The notes beneath the pieces are model-generated. The model did not search any database and was not told where the DNA came from. It worked only from the letters and a program-made list of their open reading frames with translations. Made by a program: the position numbers and the translations under genes. Positions 5,092-6,589 of a stretch of 6,589 bases of DNA are shown one piece after another (within the stretch, counting starts at the first letter, position 1; each line of letters begins with the position of its first letter). Origin of the DNA: Oscillospiraceae bacterium (lineage in GTDB: Bacteria; Bacillota; Clostridia; Saccharofermentanales; Saccharofermentanaceae); assembly GCA_902767145.1 (NCBI GenBank), contig CACXGG010000179.1, positions 1 to 6,589 on the forward strand, given 5' to 3'.

Positions 5092-6589
5092 TCAATACCT
5101 CTTTATCTTTTTGGAAGTATTCTTCTCGAACTCAGTCTTACGAAGGACTACCTTCTTGATCTTCTTGTAGTTGGTGAGCTTGAGGTTTACTTCATCAGTA
5201 ACTTCCTTAAGGAGCTTCTCGATATCCTCATCGGAAGGGTTCTCTCCCAGCTTTGCAGTTACTTCATCCATATCCGGGAAGATGGTGGCAACGATGACGA
5301 TATCGTCCTTCTTCTCATCATTTTCGCCGGAGATAACGCTCTCAGCCACATAGGGAGAAAGTGACAGGAGATACTCGATCTCTTCAGGGAATACGTTCTT
5401 ACCGTTCTTGGCGATGATAACGTTCTTCTTACGGCCTGTGATGATGCAGAAGCCGTCCTTGTCGATATAGCCCAGGTCACCAGTGTGATACCAGCCCTCG
5501 GGATCAAGTGCAGCAGCTGTTGCCTCGGGATCCTTGTAATAACCCATAAAGACATTATCGCCTTTTGCAATGAACTCACCGATACCGTCCTCGTCGGGAT
5601 CGAGGATCTTGACCTCGGATCCGGGAAGAGGAAGTCCGGCTGCTTCGTTCTTAAAGTCACAGTCCCTGTTAAGGGCCAGGATAGGTGCGCACTCTGTAAG
5701 GCCGTAGCCCTGTACACAGAGGAAGCCGATGTCCTGGAAGAACTGGAGCATATCGGGATTTACGGGAGCTCCGCCAAGGATGATGAGCCTCATCCTTCCG
5801 CCGAAGGTCTCATGGATCTGGGCGAATAGCTTTCTTCTGACATCGATATGGAGCTTCATAAGGAATCTGCTGAGCTTGATACCTGTCTTAAGCTTCTTAG
5901 CCATCTTGGGATCTGCATTTACCTTCTTCATGATGCCCTTGTAGAACATCTCCAGCATAACAGGCACCATGAGTACGCAGGTGGGCTTAGCCTCCTTGAT
6001 GTTGGTGGTGATATAACGAAGTCCTTCGCAGATGGCGATGGTTGTTCCTCTGTAGACCTGGCCGATGAAGCCGCAGGTGCACTCATATGTATGATGCAGG
6101 GGAAGAACGGAGAAGAATACGTCATTTCTGTCGATATAGAGCATGGAGAACATGGCTATAAGGTTGGTGCAGATATTCTTCTGGTTGAGCATTACTGCCT
6201 TGGACTTTGATGTTGTACCTGATGTAAACAGGAGGATGGTCATCTCATCTACATCGATGGGTGTCTCCTGATAATCCTTATAGCCCTCGTCCAGGAGTTT
6301 TCCGCCCTCTTCGATGAGCTTATGGAAAGATGTGAACCTGGGATCCTCAAGATCATCCATGGATATATACATCTTAAGTGTATCTACCTTGCCGTAGATC
6401 TCATTTACTACATCGAGCTTCGTCCTGGAGAAGATGAGAACATCCACCTCTGCCCTTTCAAGGCAGTTCAGGATCTCCTCGGGATGGAGCTCCTTATCGA
6501 TGGGTACAACGCATCCGAGACCGTTGGTGGTCATAAGATAGGATACGTACCATTCATATCTCGTTTCGGAAAGGATAGCCACACGGGAC
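5092..6589 (-). CDS. Long-chain acyl-CoA synthetase (AMP-forming), N-terminus cut off by window edge
   Basis: This enzyme of the ANL (adenylate-forming) superfamily activates a fatty acid with ATP to acyl-AMP and then transfers it to CoA, in the cytoplasm or at the inner membrane face. The frame is open to position 6589 with no stop, so the true start lies outside; about 50 residues are probably missing, judging from full-length relatives. The visible reading begins SRVAILSETRYEW, a typical early segment of the family. Counting from the Val codon at 6580-6582, the phosphate-binding loop TSGTTSKSK is at about 120-128, the adenine-binding motif QGYGLTE at about 291-297, the ribose-binding and hinge segment from TGDLGYIDKDG to ITGRKK at about 367-386, and the C-terminal A10 motif NTSKKIKR at about 489-495 with Lys492 as likely catalytic lysine. 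The stop (TGA) is at 5092-5094. The P-loop has Ser where TSGTTG is commoner, and A10 lacks the usual Gly; neither implies loss of activity. The motifs fit the fatty-acyl-CoA synthetase group better than DltA or NRPS domains, but chain length is not readable. It sits 12 bp upstream of the YidC-fusion gene, so they are probably co-transcribed. Confidence 0.93.
   Translation of the reverse strand, partial: SRVAILSETRYEWYVSYLMTTNGLGCVVPIDKELHPEEILNCLERAEVDVLIFSRTKLDVVNEIYGKVDTLKMYISMDDLEDPRFTSFHKLIEEGGKLLDEGYKDYQETPIDVDEMTILLFTSGTTSKSKAVMLNQKNICTNLIAMFSMLYIDRNDVFFSVLPLHHTYECTCGFIGQVYRGTTIAICEGLRYITTNIKEAKPTCVLMVPVMLEMFYKGIMKKVNADPKMAKKLKTGIKLSRFLMKLHIDVRRKLFAQIHETFGGRMRLIILGGAPVNPDMLQFFQDIGFLCVQGYGLTECAPILALNRDCDFKNEAAGLPLPGSEVKILDPDEDGIGEFIAKGDNVFMGYYKDPEATAAALDPEGWYHTGDLGYIDKDGFCIITGRKKNVIIAKNGKNVFPEEIEYLLSLSPYVAESVISGENDEKKDDIVIVATIFPDMDEVTAKLGENPSDEDIEKLLKEVTDEVNLKLTNYKKIKKVVLRKTEFEKNTSKKIKRY

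Noticed and set aside
5259..5717. 152-codon minus-strand frame inside the acyl-CoA synthetase gene
   Set aside because: Out-of-frame shadow with a low-complexity Ser/Arg/Pro composition. The synthetase frame contains the A5, A7 and hinge motifs across the same bases.
5092..6589. DltA (D-alanine activation for teichoic acid), suggested by an LtaS-like neighbour
   Set aside because: The visible sequence resembles fatty-acyl-CoA synthetases in its early RVAILSE block and its spacing between motifs. No DltB, DltC or DltD gene is in the window.

Overview
All four genes in this window lie on the minus strand, head to tail and closely spaced, so they are read from the high-coordinate end towards position 1. 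The base composition, mix of AUA/AGG and preferred codons, strong AGGAGG-type ribosome binding sites and protein types suggest a Gram-positive anaerobe of the class Clostridia. Lachnospiraceae is the best guess. This is inference from style and remembered families, not a database match.

Layout in transcription order: (1) 6589-5092, a long-chain acyl-CoA synthetase (AMP-forming) that has lost its N-terminus to the window edge. (2) 5079-2479, an 866-residue membrane protein that joins a YidC/Oxa1-like insertase core (residues about 1-225) to a second five-helix membrane block (about 247-403) and a C-terminal alkaline-phosphatase/sulfatase-superfamily domain (about 430-866). The second half has the layout of lipoteichoic-acid synthase-type enzymes. 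(3) 2434-1040, TldD, the zinc-bearing subunit of the TldD/TldE protease. (4) 1043-1, its partner PmbA/TldE, which overlaps tldD by four bases and runs off the low end. There is no intergenic gap longer than 44 bp. No RNA gene, mobile element or CRISPR array is visible.

The fusion protein is the unusual item. Its YidC half keeps the family's cytoplasmic hairpin and the signature Trp-Asn-Asn helix. However, the conserved groove arginine of transmembrane helix 1 is replaced by asparagine. Helix counting (five plus five) places the hydrolase/transferase domain outside the cell, where LtaS-type enzymes work on lipid-linked phospho-head groups. A working inference is an envelope-polymer or lipid-head-group transferase with a repurposed YidC module. 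The upstream acyl-CoA synthetase would be a lipid-metabolism neighbour. The tldD-pmbA pair is probably a separate functional unit, either read through from upstream or started from a candidate -10 element overlapping the end of the fusion gene.
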